Below the pieces are notes generated by a model. That model saw nothing but the letters and a program-made list of their open reading frames with translations, searched no databases and had not been told where the DNA came from. Made by a program: the position numbers and the translations under genes. Positions 63,993 to 64,000 of a stretch of DNA of 64,000 nt are shown piece by piece; position 1 is the stretch's first letter; each line of letters starts with the position of its first letter. The stretch comes from Sphingomonas aracearum (GTDB lineage Bacteria > Pseudomonadota > Alphaproteobacteria > Sphingomonadales > Sphingomonadaceae). The stretch spans positions 1,054,001 through 1,118,000 of the forward strand of contig NZ_QQNB01000001.1 of NCBI RefSeq assembly GCF_003345355.1, read 5' to 3'.

Positions 63993-64000
63993 GGTGATGT

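Noticed and set aside
1-64000. Mobile elements, CRISPR arrays, phage genes, secondary-metabolite clusters
   Set aside because: I saw no transposase, integrase, regularly spaced repeats, phage structural genes or large synthases. The repeats seen are short palindromic elements.

Overview
The window is GC-rich chromosomal DNA, probably from a member of the Sphingomonadales (Alphaproteobacteria). This is inferred from the protein families and layout: two large TonB-dependent receptors, a fused transaldolase-glucose-6-phosphate isomerase, a 65-residue SecE beside nusG, AmpG and DacB genes among periplasmic hydrolases, and HslV carrying a short propeptide. I see no insertion sequence, prophage, CRISPR array or rRNA. 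There is one tRNA, tRNA-Trp(CCA). No stretch longer than about 300 bases lacks a gene.

Bases 1-26600 form an uptake and catabolism region. A DctB/DctD-like two-component system faces away from dctA, and dctA overlaps a TonB-dependent receptor gene. Next come an SGNH hydrolase, a beta-lactamase-fold hydrolase, a LysR regulator and a tightly coupled set: DUF1611 (DgcN-like), dipeptide epimerase (DgcA/YcjG-like) and N-acyl-D-amino-acid deacylase-like, followed by a dicarboxylate/amino acid symporter. An amidohydrolase, DacB (PBP4), a second beta-lactamase-fold hydrolase, AmpG and a second TonB-dependent receptor complete it. Read together, this looks like a system for scavenging and degrading peptidoglycan-type peptides and D-glutamate. 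That reading is inference.

Bases 26600-35900 hold a MarR-NodT-EmrA-EmrB drug-efflux operon, a small secreted protein behind a good sigma-54-type promoter match, and a branched-chain 2-oxoacid dehydrogenase operon (E1 alpha, E1 beta, E2). The linker of E2 contains an in-frame palindromic repeat element.

Bases 35900-40000 hold a NUDIX-DUF47 fusion next to a PiT phosphate transporter, a DUF4349 gene broken by a 5-bp repeat expansion, and a secreted protein. Bases 39700-48550 are one leftward operon for the pentose phosphate pathway: GH130, rpiA, tkt, tal-pgi, gnd and a HAD phosphatase.

Bases 48600-64000 carry a YghU-type glutathione transferase, two tandem paralogous four-cysteine secreted proteins, hslVU, a GGDEF-EAL protein, and the tRNA-Trp/secE/nusG/rplK/rplA cluster, which is interrupted by two antisense genes (one frameshifted). 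They end with an alpha/beta hydrolase and a PhoX-type phosphatase with an Ig-like insert. Dispersed palindromic repeats occur at several places.
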